NCBI GenBank assembly: GCA_026120035.1
Contig: JALRME010000019.1
Span: 670,336 to 734,335, forward strand
Direction: 5' to 3'
Length of the DNA stretch: 64,000 nt
Source of the DNA: Coleophoma eucalyptorum
Taxonomy: Eukaryota; Ascomycota; Leotiomycetes; Helotiales; Dermateaceae
Positions 36,316 to 48,267 of this stretch are shown one piece after another; position 1 is the first letter of the stretch, and the number at the start of each line of letters is the position of its first letter. The position numbers and the translations under genes are program-made. Under the pieces are notes generated by a model that was not told the origin of the DNA, ran no database searches, and worked only from the letters and a program-made list of their open reading frames with translations.

Positions 36316-38042
36316 TGCTTCGGTTTAGGAGAAGACGGGCTGAGCCCGAAAGCAGTTGATGTCGTCTCCAGAATTGGTGAGCAGTAATCAAAAGTAACGA
36401 CAGGCGCGTAGAAGTGTGTCAATGGATGGTGGTGGTGGATTTGTGCAATCGTTGTGTTGATTGATCAACAAAGGTGTCCGATGTGTCGAGGGAGAGGTAC
36501 TGTCGATTTGGCACTCGCTTGCGCTTGCGGACTTATGGGCTTACCAAGCCGCCGATGTGCAATTCCTTCCTCCGCTCGATCCGAAGCACTGGGCAGGCAA
36601 CGGAGTCTCGAGTCGGGCTTTTGTGCACCCAGTCTAGGGTCTTTCGCGACAAAAGCGATACCGACGTCTCCGCACGTAGGGCAATCACAGTCCGAGCAGG
36701 TTAGGTGTTGTAAAGAAAGTGGAGGTTGGGGAGAAAGAGAGAGCAGGTCAAAGGTGTTGGTCGTGCACAAAGCTGAAGCTCAAGCGGACCAGACATCAGG
36801 TAAGGAAGGCTTGCAACTTCGTAAGTGCGGCGGCGCTGGTGCAGACAGGATGAATCATAAGACTATTGTAAGGGCGAGCACAGAAAGGTGACGGAACAGC
36901 CACAAGCGGCTGACCCTTTGAAACAGTCCTTGGATACGGAGTACAGACAGAGCTTCACTAACTACAGTCACTACACAACTTCAGATCATGCTGGATGCTA
37001 GGAGGTCCCACAGACGGGCATGGGTAGTGCGACGATACAGTAGTGAGCGCAAAAGCTGTGCCAACAGACAAGCAAGTATTTGGCAGTAACAGAAGGTAAT
37101 AATAATTGCTGCATCTTAATAGCAAATCTATATTTGTTACTCGGCCACCCACGAGAAGTATTCCCATCATCGGGTTAGTGAGGCTAAGCCTGGCCAGCAT
37201 CTCCCAGGTGTGGCTCTTCGTCGCAGCAGGGATTCTTGTTTTAAGCTGGTGCATCTCGACAGTGCCGGCCTCATTGTGCACAGAGAGTACCATGACCTCT
37301 TTGGCTCCTTGTTCGAGACCAATTCCGATCTTGAAAAGAGTCGATTGATTATTCGCGCAAACAGCATTCTCGGAAGAGGCCCAACAGGCTCTGGCTCCCG
37401 CCGTGTCTTGATCCCTTAGACTTGTAATTACGTTGTACTCCACCAGGTAATTGTGATGCTCGCCGTGGACCAGGGGCGCGCAACGTGTCAACAATTAAGT
37501 GCGGAGGGCTTCAAATAGGCAAGGCTCATCGACCCTCATTTCAAGGTAATCTTTGCCAGGAGACGACGTCGCATGAAGAAGGTGCAAATTTATTTCCAAG
37601 GCAATACTCGCTCACGCTCTCCTTTCTCCTTTACTTGCACCGTCCCGATTCTTGTAGTACTCCAGGGCTCATTCCAGAACACTGGGGGCTTGGTTATATC
37701 CGGACAGCCGAATCCAAGATTTCGTTTCATCACTTCCTACTCCACAGCTCCACTTTCACCTGCATGGTAAGAGTAGTGATGACAACTTCCTTGGGTTTAG
37801 GTAGGATACTTTAGAGCTCAATGTATTTCATCTATGCGCTAGCATCTTGGTAGCACGTGATATAACCACGCTATCGGCAAAGGCGCGTCAACCGGAACGC
37901 GTCTTGCATCCGAACGCAATACATGCCTTATGCTTCATACACAAGGTCAAGTTGATATGAAAAATCCCGACTTGAATAATGCACGCCTGACGCTGCCTTT
38001 CTGATCAACACAAGGTTGGAACGTCCACCCACAATCCTTGGG
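36316..38042. promoter_or_regulatory. Divergent promoter region, flippase / Nse6-like
   Basis: 1.7 kb between two divergently transcribed genes. A CACGTGAT site lies at 37854-37861, about 180 bp before the Nse6-like start. A 178-codon frame on the minus strand (36958-37494) has no recognisable domain and is not called. Confidence 0.5.
37854..37861. promoter_or_regulatory. CACGTGAT E-box
   Basis: A CACGTG core with a flanking AT, about 180 bp upstream of the Nse6-like start codon. It could be a bHLH or Cbf1-type site; assigned by motif only. Confidence 0.3.
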
Positions 38043-40392
38043 ATGTCTCAAAATAGGAGCATCAAAGACTTTTTCAAACCTCCATCCAAGACTCCAGCAT
38101 CCGGCAAGCGTAGTACAAAGAGCCATGCGACCAGTAGCAAAGTGTCCTCCACATCCGCGACTGGCAGTAAGGCAACCCTCTCTGGAGGTACCTTGATCAG
38201 TCGGGAAAATTTGCGTTCATCAGCTACAACCCGAAGCCACGTGGGACAGCCTCACCAACCATCATCTAGTCTATCATCGGCTCCGAGTAGCATATTCTGT
38301 GATGGACAAGAAATAGTTATGCCTCCAAGCTCTGATATTGTAGCTGCCCACCTAGAGCAGCCAGAAACAGCTCTTGGTTCCCCGGCAATTACTACATCAG
38401 CAAGAGTCATCAGGGATTCTGATGAAGATTCAGATCTAGACTCGGATGACGAGCTACCTGATTTTCTTGGGCAGTTGCAGTCAAGAATTGGGGCTGCGAA
38501 CACCAGTCCGATGATTAGACCACGCACACCTCCAAGAACTGCCAGAGCGCACAAACCCTCCGGGTTTCACTCCCCATTAACCGTGCAGTCAAAGAAAATG
38601 TTCGATTTCAATGCTTTAGTCCAGGAGGCAAAGATCGATGATGCAACTGAAGCTAGTTCAAAAAGACTTAAAGCACTTTTGAGTCAGTCCAATAGCTCTG
38701 GCGATGATCCTGCCATGTCCCAGGATGATGTGGGCCTTGATAACATCATGGTGAAAGGAGAATTGCTGGATCTTCTCACAGAGGACTTGGACGAGGAGGA
38801 GGCTCAGAAGAGAAAAGAGGTACTGAAGAAAAGTCAAGGTGGACTGGCAGAGAAAAGATGGTACTTCTTTGATACGGAATCACGACCTTTGAGCAGTGAC
38901 TCTAAGGCTGGGAATTCAGGAAGCAATCAAGCAAGCTCTAGATTGAGATCCGCAACTTTGGAGTCAGAGGATTGGATCTTTGACTGTCTCTGTGGAGAGC
39001 ATGGCAAAATCGATGATGGAAGCCATAGCATAGCATGCGACAAGTGTAATAGGTGGCAGCATAGTAGATGCGTTGGTGTCAGTGAAGTCCATGCTGGAAA
39101 CCCGGAGTTCAGCTTTCTATGTCAAGTTTGCACAGCGCAGAAGACTTCTTCAAATAGGACAGCATTTCCCTTGGCTGCTGTTACCGAAGCATGGAAAGCT
39201 GGACTTACGATTCCAGAAGTGAGGCATCACACACTAGTCTCTGGAATGGCAGAGAACATGGTCACTCTAGGACGTGCATTGCCGGATGAACTGCTGTCTT
39301 GGATGCTTGACGAGTTGTGCTTTGAGAAGGATGCGCTCCTTAGAGAGGTTTATGCTGGGATACTAGTGAAATCACCGCGCCAGGTTCATCGTCTCATTAA
39401 CAACGAAGTTGTACAAAACTTGTTCTGCAAGTTGGGTGGCACCGTGGAGTCTACGAGCCTTGCTCACAAGATTGTGCCGGTCCAGGAATTGACCACTCCC
39501 TATCCAAATCACGATTGGGCAAGCCTTAGTTCTATCGTCAAACTCTTAGGCCGCCTGAGTGGGTTTTTGTCGCAGCAGACAAGGCAGTATGTAATCAGCA
39601 TGCTCCTGAGGTTAGGTGCCGATACCGTGCTTCTACATAATGTTGATTTAATTCACATAGCACATAATGCCATGACAGCATTGTGTGATTCTGCAAGTGA
39701 ACCTGAATGGGATGTTGGTGTAGGTCTCTCCTCAACAGTCACCATACCTGATGGCTAATAGTACGAGACAGTGCCCACAGATCTGCTCGTCTGTCTTCAC
39801 AAGTATCGAGCATGTCAATATAAGGCTGCAAGTAATCAAGTGCATACCATTGATGACACAGCGAAGTCGCGATATCAAAAGAAGATTAGCAACAGCCTGC
39901 TTCTTCGGAGATATCTCGTACTGCCACAAAAACATCTACGTTCACAACGATATCAATAGATATACCAACCACCTAACAAATGCGCCAGAGTTCAAGATTG
40001 GGAAAAAAACAGACTTTCATGATGTAGCAGCCCGCATCTCGCTGCTTGACATTGCTGTAGACGACTGTCAACATGCCGGCCTCGACCTATCCAATAAGCA
40101 GGCGGTTGAGCTTCACAATGAAGACATTGCCTTCCTCGGCAGACGAATTAAAATCATTTACCAAGCCGTCCCTACGGATATTTCAGCAACTTTAGACCGT
40201 AGGATCGAGGCCAAGGTTGCTATGGAAGTCGTCGCGCACCGTATCCAATCTATCATTTCAAATAAGCTCAAAAGATTCCGTTTGGAGGGAAAGGAAGATT
40301 TTGCACGAGAGAGGAGTGGCATGTCGTTATTTCTTAAGAAAAAGGCAAATTTGCTCGGCGTTGGGACACTGGCAGATAATGCTAACAGTTGA
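38043..40392 (+). CDS. Nse6/CANIN-like Smc5/6 accessory protein with PHD finger
   Basis: Exon 1 is 38043-39719, the intron 39720-39771 (52 bp, GTAGGT...GACAG) and exon 2 39772-40392, giving 765 residues. The start is the first ATG of the frame. The N-terminus carries a PIP-box-like NRSIKDFF (residues 4-11), as on PCNA-binding repair proteins. A Ser-rich acidic linker (DSDEDSDLDSDDELPDF near 125) follows. KRWYFFDTESR near 271 is followed by a C4HC3 PHD finger with Cys315, Cys317, Cys332, Cys335, His340, Cys343, Cys360 and Cys363, and then a helical region (LPDELLSWMLDELCFEKDALLREVY; NHDWASLSSIVKLLGRL; RDIKRRLATACFF). That helical region resembles the CANIN domain of Nse6-type proteins, from memory. 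In yeasts Nse5-Nse6 recruits the Smc5/6 complex to damaged DNA. The PHD finger is clear; the family call is moderate. Confidence 0.7.
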
Positions 40393-40662
40393 TGATGAAA
40401 ACACGTAGTTATGAACACCGAATATTTGTATATAATCGCATATGCAGTTAATAAGATACCCCTGACATTGAAGTCTAATCCATGTTTTGATGTATCATAC
40501 AATTTCTACAGGTTCCATAGGTTTCTTGAGCAAGTTACAGCAAAACGATACTCAATAATTCCCGCTTACTCCAGTATGGCTTGCTCCAATTTCCACACAT
40601 CTCAACCCCGCCCCCTTTCCACTCTGGACGAGGACGTCCACGGTGCATTGGCTAGTAGTTCT
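40393..40662. other. Convergent 3' intergenic region
   Basis: 270 bp between the stop codons of two converging genes, AT-rich, holding both 3' ends. Confidence 0.6.
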
Positions 40663-41544
40663 CTAGTCATAAAATTTTCGGTTCTCATTAGGTCCAAAGA
40701 GAGTTGTGCGTATGGATGGCAGTGCAGTGTCTTGGAGTAACTTCAGACGTTCCTCAAAAGTGTTGTTGATATCGATCTTTCCCCCACCACCAACAATTGA
40801 GAGACCACCGGCACTGCAGGTGTTAGCAAGTTTTCAGTACCTATGAAGCAGCTCAATACATACCTCTCCTCGGGTTGTGGGTTCTTCTCATCTATGGATG
40901 CTGAGATGTCCTTGCCCATCTTCTCTTTGTATTCCTTGCAAGCTGCCTCGATAGCCTTGTTGATAACGTCGTAGTCCTTCTTTCGTCCACGGATCTCAAC
41001 CTTTGGCTCATTCAGAGCGTAGAAGCCCTCCAGCATAAGATTCTTGCAGATATCCTTGTATTTACCACTATCCTTTGTAGCATCCCCGAGCTTCTTCTGT
41101 GCCGCTTCAAAGATGCTATCCAAGAGCTCTTGTCTGGCTCCCAAAACCTTTAGTCTCGTCTTGTTGGCAACAGTCGAGCGGGTGATTTGCTGCGACATGG
41201 TGGCCTGCTTGAACTTCTTCTCATATTGTGTATCGATGGACGAGGTTTCCTGGCGCACAAGCTTGGATTTCTCAATGGCAAACTCCTCATCGGCCTTGAT
41301 CTCAATCTCGCGTCCCTTCTCCATGGCTTCTTGTTTGATGAACGCTGGAGCTGGTCAGAACAGAATCTCGAAAGTCTCCTAGAATATCTGGATTAAGTAC
41401 CTGTCATCTTCTTCAACTCCTGACCCACCTGCGCCGTCACCATTGTTAGCAGATGTGCTGGGAAGTGGACATTGAGGGATAAGTATAGGGATTTGCTGGC
41501 AGTCTTCATACCTGGTCGTCTGAGAGAGCGTGAGCTTGCGACAT
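40663..41544 (-). CDS. VMA4: V-type ATPase subunit E (peripheral stalk)
   Basis: Four exons: 41544-41512, 41428-41401 (28 bp), 41344-40864 and 40813-40663, giving 230 residues, the usual length. It starts MSQAHALSDDQ and joins VGQELKKMT to AFIKQEAMEKGREIEIKADE. This is a long N-terminal helix rich in Lys and Glu (EKSKLVRQETSSIDTQYEKK), then the globular C-terminal domain ending GGLSIVGGGGKIDINNTFEE and LFGPNENRKFYD. Subunit E pairs with subunit G to form the peripheral stalks that hold V1 to Vo in the proton pump that acidifies vacuoles and other compartments. It is divergently oriented to the NIPA gene (start codons 535 bp apart) and convergent with the Nse6-like gene. Family assignment is secure. 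Confidence 0.95.
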
Positions 41545-42078
41545 GCTGGGCAATTGGTATGTCGAAAGCTGTTTGGTGAGGTAGGATCAAAGAGGGGAGG
41601 GTTAGAGAGCTCTGGGAGTGGATAGTAGGTGAGATTCGAGGCAGTTGGGATTAAGCTACCACCAGCTACGGTTCCGATAAGGTAGGAGCTAGTGTAGATC
41701 ATGTGACCGTGTCTCAGTCTGTTGATCAGCCGGTGATTAGTGAAGGGAGAGTTGGCGTTTCTTTTCGAAAGTCTAAATTTCCAAGTGACTGTATGTAAAT
41801 TGCCTGGTCTTTGCGATTTTCTAGTATAATTCCTGCATGATTGATGAGGTGAACTGATCTTGGTATTGCGTGAACCACTGCCGGCCCTCCTAACGTCACC
41901 AGCAGCCTTGCGACGGAAGCGAGATTCCAGCCAGGTCATCTGTTCCCCAGATCTGTCTACCTCATGCACCAATTTCCACGCTCATGCTCCCTTGAATGCG
42001 TATACAGCACCCATACATAAGCTGACCTACCTCCCACAATACAACTCCAGTCCAGATGAATAATTGCGACTTTCCGTG
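41545..42078. promoter_or_regulatory. Divergent promoter, V-ATPase E / NIPA
   Basis: 534 bp between two start codons; it must hold both promoters. Pyrimidine-rich patches are present, but no single clear element is seen. Confidence 0.6.
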
Positions 42079-43684
42079 ATGGGACAGCTCGGCGATTTGT
42101 CGCCAGGGGGGAGTGTAGCTGTAAGTTTGACTATACACGGCTGTTCATGCTGGACACGACTGACACTCTGATATCTTACAGGTCGGCGTCCTTGTTGGCC
42201 TGATATCAACCAGCGTACAGAGCCTCGGCCTCACCCTACAAAGGAAATCACATATATTGGAGGACGAGAAAGAAGTCATATATAATGTCCGCCGACCGCC
42301 ATTTCGCAGGCGCAGATGGCAATTGGGGATGGGCATGTTCATTGTATCGAATCTCGTTGGCAGCACCATTCAGATAACGACCCTTCCTCTTCCAGTACTA
42401 TCAACTCTTCAAGCATCCGGTCTCGTCTTTAACTCGATATGCGCAACTCTCATTCTCGGAGAACCCTTCACACAATGGTCTTTAGGAGGGACACTGCTTG
42501 TCAGTAGTGGTGCTATCCTGATCGCAATCTTTGGCGCCATTCCAGAACCAGCGCATAGCTTAGATCAATTACTACAACTCTTGGAACGAGGTCCTTTTGT
42601 GGCATGGATGATCTTCCAAGCAATGTTGGTGTTGGCCATAATCATCACCGCGGGTTGTCTATCGAGATTTCCCAGCATAAACGCGAATCCACGAATACGA
42701 CTGTTGAGCGGATTGGCATATGGATGTATAAGTGGAATACTTTCAGCACATTCCTTACTTGTTGCGAAGTCAGCGGTCGAATTGCTGGTTCGTACGATTA
42801 TCGACAGGGTCAACCAATTCAACAGGTGGCAGTCATGGGCAATCTTACTCGGACTGGTCACCCTCGCACTCACACAACTGTATTATTTACACCGGGGCCT
42901 CAAACTTGTTTCGACTAGTGTTCTCTATCCTCTTGTTTTCTGCATATACAACATCATTGCTATTTTGGACGGTCTCATATACTTCAAGCAGACCGATAGA
43001 CTTTCCGCTCTTCACGCTGCTCTCATTGCACTGGGCACAGCCATATTGCTCTCTGGAGTCCTGGCTCTATCATGGAGGCTTAACGATGAGCAAACCCAGC
43101 CTACAGTAGCACAAAGTGCTCTTGCACCTGGCCTTGGATTCGTAGAGGACACGGACAATGAGGAATATTCAGATGAATTGGGCTTGGACGAAGAATCTGC
43201 CATTGGCATTCAGCATCAACGTCTACTCAGTGGAGAGCCCATGACGCCCACAACAAAGCTTGACACCGTTCTAGGCGCAACCCGCAACGTACGCAAGAGC
43301 GTACGCCTAACAGAAGCTGACGAGATATGGGGCGAATTGGAAGATAACGACGATGCCAAAGTTGCACCCTCGGCACCACGGAGAGCATCCACGTCTCTAG
43401 TACGCACATCCGAAGATGCACTCCCAGACGAGACCACAGCACTTCTACGCTCGAGTACATCCTTTACAAGAAGAAGGCGACGCAGCTCCAAGCGTTTAAC
43501 AGGATTCCAAGGCTTCAAAGCCCGCTCCTCACCGCGCGGGACGAAGCATCGAAGCACACCATCACGGGACACCACAGGTTCTTTCTGGAAACTTGGGTGG
43601 TGGCGACGGGATAAAAACCCTGATACAGCTCCGGAAGGAGATCTAGGAGGTACCCAAGGAAGCGCGGGGCCGTCAGCAACTTGA
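42079..43684 (+). CDS. NIPA-type magnesium transporter (DUF803)
   Basis: Exon 1 is 42079-42120 (14 codons), the intron 42121-42181 (61 bp, GTAAGT...TTACAG) and exon 2 42182-43684, giving 514 residues. The first TM runs from the splice (VGVLVGLISTSVQSLGLTLQ), with further TMs in MGMFIVSNLVGSTIQITTL, LGGTLLVSSGAILIAIFGAI, FVAWMIFQAMLVLAIIITAG, LLSGLAYGCISGILSAHSLL, WAILLGLVTLALTQLYYL and LVSTSVLYPLVFCIYNII. About nine TMs fit the NIPA (DUF803) fold, whose animal members transport Mg and other divalent cations. The C-terminal 150 residues are a soluble tail with acidic and Arg-rich patches (TRRRRRSSKRL). The substrate in this fungus is inferred. Confidence 0.9.
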
Positions 43685-44989
43685 GAGTCTGGAGAGCTGT
43701 ATGTTAAGAGTTTAAGACATGGGTTGGGGGGTTCTGGAGTTGGGTGCTAGGGCATTAAGGGAATCTCGATTGGAATTAGGCATCATCATCCATCCTCATA
43801 ATAAATGTGGATATAGAAGCAGGCTTTGACTTCTTTGGTTTCGTTTTTGTTTTACTTTTTTTTTTTATCATCTGCAAGCAGCTTCGTTGTTCAATGACCG
43901 CCGGTTGCTCTTTTTGGTTTCCTGCAATACTGAGGTGTCTGTGGCTACAGAGCTACTTTCTTCCGTGCGTCATCCCTTGCGTAAGTGAGTGAGTGAGTGA
44001 GTGTCGAGAAGTCTTCTTGCAATTCCCCGACTTTAGACCGTCACTCATCTTCTGCTCTTGTCGTTGCATTCATACCAATACGCCGTTGCACTAAGGATCC
44101 CCACTTGCCTTATCTTTACTTTCTCGACCTTGCGCAAATTTTATTTATATTTTCGATTTGTATATAGTTATCGTGTACCGTGTAAGTCAATAAAACATGC
44201 TTAAGATGTCTTACCTCAAACATCAATATATGCAAATGGGTTAGATAAAATCGCCCTACCGTAAAAGGGCCAAAGAGCGCAGCTAGTTGCATCCATGATG
44301 GCATAGTTCCCGACTCCAACCCATCTCTCTACCTGACCACAATCAGCAGGGTATCTTATACAGAGAACTCAAGATAGAAAAGTGGTTTCCAGGAACAGTG
44401 ATAGCAGAGAGTATAAAGGTTTGTTGGATTTTGTGGAAGCTTTTGCGGGTATAAACCACACCGATACGGCTTAGCTACCTAGATGGTTTACTCTCCATAC
44501 AGCACAAGAAAAGGGCCCAGACTACAAGTACACAACAAACATTTGGCGACGAGATCATATCTGGCCCGGCCAAGGTTAGAAGATGGGAAACAAGAACAAG
44601 ATGCGTATGCGATTTCACTCCCAATGATCAACGATCCTTCCAAAATCATCCACCCAGTCCTCAAGTTTGAATATGGCCACTCTCCCCTCCCCACGTCTCA
44701 ACAAAATCGTCCAAATCCCATAGTCATTGAAATTACACGATTATTTGCAGGTTTCCATGATGCATTGAAGGAAAATGAAGTTTGTCTGTTTGTGCAATCT
44801 CAATTTTCTCGAAATTGACCGTGAAAAAGGAAAATGAAAACCCAATGTATGACACCAAACACCATAACAAAGTCAACACTGTGAGGCTGGGACCTCGCAA
44901 GACACGAACGCAAAGAACGTTGTATTAGGTGTCGGGTATCACACTAAAGACCACCTCGACCTCGCCAGACTACTTTAAACCACTTTTGA
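43685..44989. other. Convergent intergenic region with GTGA repeat
   Basis: 1.3 kb between the converging NIPA and Mcm1 genes. It contains a T-rich stretch near 43855-43868 and a GTGA microsatellite at about 43985-44003. A 111-codon plus-strand frame (44483-44818) is not supported. Confidence 0.5.
43985..44003. repeat. (GTGA)n microsatellite
   Basis: About five tetranucleotide units in non-coding DNA. Confidence 0.8.
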
Positions 44990-45775
44990 TCATGCTTGAT
45001 GAGAGTGCTGTTGCGGCAAACCAGCCGGAGGCATTTGATACCCGCTTCTTTGTTGCTGGGCGACGTAGTTCTGGTATGCAATGGCTTGCTGTTGTTCGAG
45101 GGGCATGTAGTTTTGATTGTGCATTGGGTTTTGCTGTGGCATGCCAGGTCGTTGTTGCTGAGGTGGGAGGTGTTGAGGAGCGGGTTCCTCGGGGGAATCG
45201 ATAGCATTTTGATCGTCAACACCGTTCTCGCCGTTTCCTGCTGGCTCTGGGGCATTCAAACACGCCTTATTTGCGGTTAGTATGCAGCGCATCGTGCAGG
45301 TTCCAAGTCTCATACCTGAATCAAGTTCTTTCCTTCGGCCTTTGTTACCAAAGGTTGAAGCTTTGGTGTCGTAAATGTGTACACAAGACCAGTTTCGGAG
45401 ACAACAAGTAGAAGAACTTGTGTGCCAGTAAGGACAGACAGTTCATATGCCTGTATAGAAAAGAATTGGTTAGCTATGGTCCCGGCAGAACGCGACAATA
45501 TTGACGCGCATTGCGCGCAGCACTGCAAGAACACAAACCTTCTTCATGATACCAGCCTTGCGCTTTGAGAAGGTGATGTGACGACGCGACTTGTCGGTGA
45601 TAAACTTGATCTCGATCTTTCGTCTCTCGCGTCCAGGCTTGTCATCATCATCATCGTCGTCGTCGGCAGTGGATGGGCGTTGGCGCTTGTTGCCACGGTC
45701 GGCGGCACCATTGCCAGCGTGGTCATCGAGTCCAGAAGGAGAACCTTGGTCGTGTTGTTCTGTGATGTCGGCCAT
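44990..45775 (-). CDS. MCM1: MADS-box transcription factor Mcm1
   Basis: Exon 1 is 45775-45539, the intron 45538-45451 (88 bp), exon 2 45450-45316, the intron 45315-45266 (50 bp) and exon 3 45265-44990, giving 215 residues. The N-terminal 50 residues end in a run of eight Asp (38-45). The SRF-type MADS box follows: KIEIKFITDKSRRHITFSKR, then after splicing KK|AYELSVLTGTQVLLLVVSE. The intron lies inside the MADS box. The C-terminus is Gln/Asn/Pro-rich (QQQRPGMPQQNPMHNQNY), as in other ascomycete Mcm1 proteins. Mcm1 binds DNA as a dimer with partners and controls cell-cycle, mating and developmental genes. The start is the MADITEQ Met; the frame extends upstream but that part is low-complexity leader. 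Confidence 0.95.
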
Positions 45776-46484
45776 TGTGAAGAAGATCTCAGAGTATGAC
45801 GAGAATCGCTCTTTTGAGTTTACGGCGGACGGTGACCTTAACTGTTTGTGGAGGTGTGGAGGTGAGGCTGTTGTTCCTGCTTCTGTCGCAGAAACCTGGT
45901 CGCGAAGTGCTGGAAAGAGGAAGGCGTCGAGGAATGAAGCGAATAAATCAGGAGCTCGACGAGGTGAGTGGAAGAGGACAAGACAAGACGGCAACCGACG
46001 GGTGGTTCCTGGCTTTGCCTGAGTGAGCTGAAGTACAAAACAGTGGAATTAATGATTGATCAGGCAAGGTGAACGCTGCGGTGCGGGTGCGGGATGATTG
46101 AAAGGAGAATAGGTTGGGAAGCACAGGCGAATTATTGAGCAGGGAAGGAGAAGAAAGAAGGAATTGGGCCAAGTGGAGGGGAGAGGCTGGGTAGTGGGTG
46201 ATGGGATAGTGTGCAGAGGGTGGTGTGCAGGTAAGGGTGGTGGGGTGGGGATTAGGGAAAAGTGCTGGGGGGCAACGAAGTGCGCGCTTCGTGTGGGAAG
46301 GAAGGAAGTCTGTGCTTGTGCTGAACTGCTGATGTGCTGATGGGGAGTGGGAGTCTGACTTTCTGAGTCTCGGGGGGCCGCTCGGCTGTGTAGGGTCGTA
46401 TCTGGTCCCCTTGCGCTGTGCGTGGTGGATGAGTGATAGGTGGGGACCGGACTGGAGAGAGGCGAGGGAGGAGAGAGGAGGATT

Positions 46485-46515
46485 GGACTGGACTCGACTG
46501 GACTGGACTGAACTG
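46485..46515. repeat. (GACTG)n pentanucleotide tract
   Basis: GGACTG/GACTCGACTG units run on a five-base period in the Mcm1 upstream region, with one interruption. Confidence 0.75.
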
Positions 46516-47450
46516 CAGTCCACAATACTACAGACACTACAGTACCGTAGTGATTGATGTCCACTCCGTTTCCAGGGCATGTTAGGGTATATGGCATGGC
46601 ATGCCTGGTCCTTCCTCTCCCTCGTCCTCTCCCTCGTCCATCCTCTGATCCCGGGCGACTCTGACTGGGTCTCAGGCAGAAGTTCGACCTAGGTACGGCA
46701 GAGCACGCGCGAGGGAGCGGCTGGTGCGTGGAATGTGTACGGCGTGCCGGTAGCAACGCAAGCGCAAACCAATAACACCCCGGTCAACATCAACAATCAC
46801 CACCCGCACGCTTGTGATAAAACGTGCCGGTGCGACTCGAGATGTCAAGCATTGCCGATGATGAGGGAGCAAGGGAAACAACTTTGTTTTCAATGTCGAT
46901 CAATCGATGCTCAGCACGGTTCAATGCTTTTTTTCTCTCTCGTCCCCTCTCGCCTTCTGAACTTTCTCCTTCCGGTCCCTAGGACAAAGGAGAAGGCGCT
47001 CGTGCCAAAGTGGTGATCGACTGCCGCGCTGTAACGGGCAATGAGGGGCTCAGCTGTATGGCATTTGCGACAGCTTGCCTGTCATAGAGCATCCTGAGAC
47101 GCGGTCTTTGCCAGATGCATACTGGTTCGACCGAAGCCTTTGCATGTACGCGCCACTCGGAGCTGCATGTGCAGGTGTCGAGGAGAAGCTATTGACGTGG
47201 TGCTGGAAAAGGGTGCAGTGCAATAAATGCAGGAGGCCTGTAGATGAGGGCGGTGATGCAACTTACCTTGGGGACTGCACGGGAAGGCCTCGCGCGTCAA
47301 ACAGACAAGACAGACACGTTCGTCTGATGAGATGCAGCGTAGGATCGAGGTGTTGTGAATGTGTGCCCCGTTCGAAGCTGACGGATCTGATGGGCAGGGG
47401 TTGCGTGGTGCTTTGGACAGCTTGTGTTTGCTTTGGCTGTTGTTTCTGTG

Positions 47451-47475
47451 GTCGGGTCGAGTCGAGTCGAGTCAA
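47451..47475. repeat. (GTCGA)n pentanucleotide tract
   Basis: Four to five GTCGA-like units followed by two GTCAAGT variants. Confidence 0.75.
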
Positions 47476-48257
47476 GTGTCAAGTGTGCAGTGGTGACAAC
47501 GACAAAAGAAGCATAGTGGTTGCCTGTTGAAGGATGGGCGATCGGGCGCTTTATGACCAAGTCCAGCAAAAGGCACTATGATAGCGGGGGTGATGTAAGC
47601 GACCGAGGGGACCAATTAGCTACCCGAACTCGCAGCAAGCTAGCTGCGCGCACGCCTTAGCCTAGTCACATGATGCCTCTCCTAGCTCTTGCAGTAGTTC
47701 CCGTGTCGGACGGACGCCAGGCACATTACTGTACAAGGCTTGTCGGCGACGACCGCAACCGCATTCATCGCCTGTAGTTTGTCCTTTTGCCCAGAGTTTC
47801 TATTTGAATCACCGACCAGGACCAAAGCACCCCTGGGACTATCATCACATCGTATCCCGACGAACCTCGCTCATCTCCCCTTTTTGTCCTGCTTTGGGTG
47901 AGAGCTCAGCCTTATCGTCCGCGCCCATGCCTGCCAGCTCTATCTCGCGGACGCAGAGATAAGGCGCCACCAATGGCATGCGTAGGCCTGGCACTTTATT
48001 GAACTCCATACTATACCCTGCTAGCACGAGCACGCTATGAACGTGGGCCTGCGCGATTCCTACGGAGCACACATCACTCCACCAGCACTGGTCGATTGGC
48101 TGGACGGTCGACCCACCAGACCGGATTTTCGAGCATTTCATCTACTCAACGCACAACCACTCCTGTCATCTCGGAGGGCCTAGATACATCCAAAATGCAA
48201 CCCCAGCAGGCCAAATCCATAGAGCGTGAATTGACGAGCTTTCGCTTTCGCTTGTGG

Positions 48258-48267
48258 ATCACGTGAT
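48258..48267. promoter_or_regulatory. ATCACGTGAT palindrome
   Basis: A perfect 10-bp palindrome with a CACGTG core, about 870 bp upstream of the PLS1 start. It fits a bHLH or Cbf1-type dimer; assigned by motif only. Confidence 0.35.

Noticed and set aside
36958..37494. 178-codon minus-strand frame in the flippase/Nse6-like divergent region
   Set aside because: Composition is not protein-like, no domain is seen, and it lies in a promoter-sized gap; no transcript evidence.
41379..41972. 197-codon minus-strand frame over the 5' part of VMA4
   Set aside because: It overlaps the true VMA4 exons 1 and 2 in a different frame and has no domain.
44483..44818. 111-codon plus-strand frame between NIPA and MCM1
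   Set aside because: No domain and no initiation or splice support; probably untranslated region.
45948..46756. Overlapping 210- and 235-codon minus-strand frames upstream of MCM1
   Set aside because: Both are low-complexity Pro/Ser/His/Thr products of a GA/CT-rich leader or promoter; two frames being open together is explained by composition.
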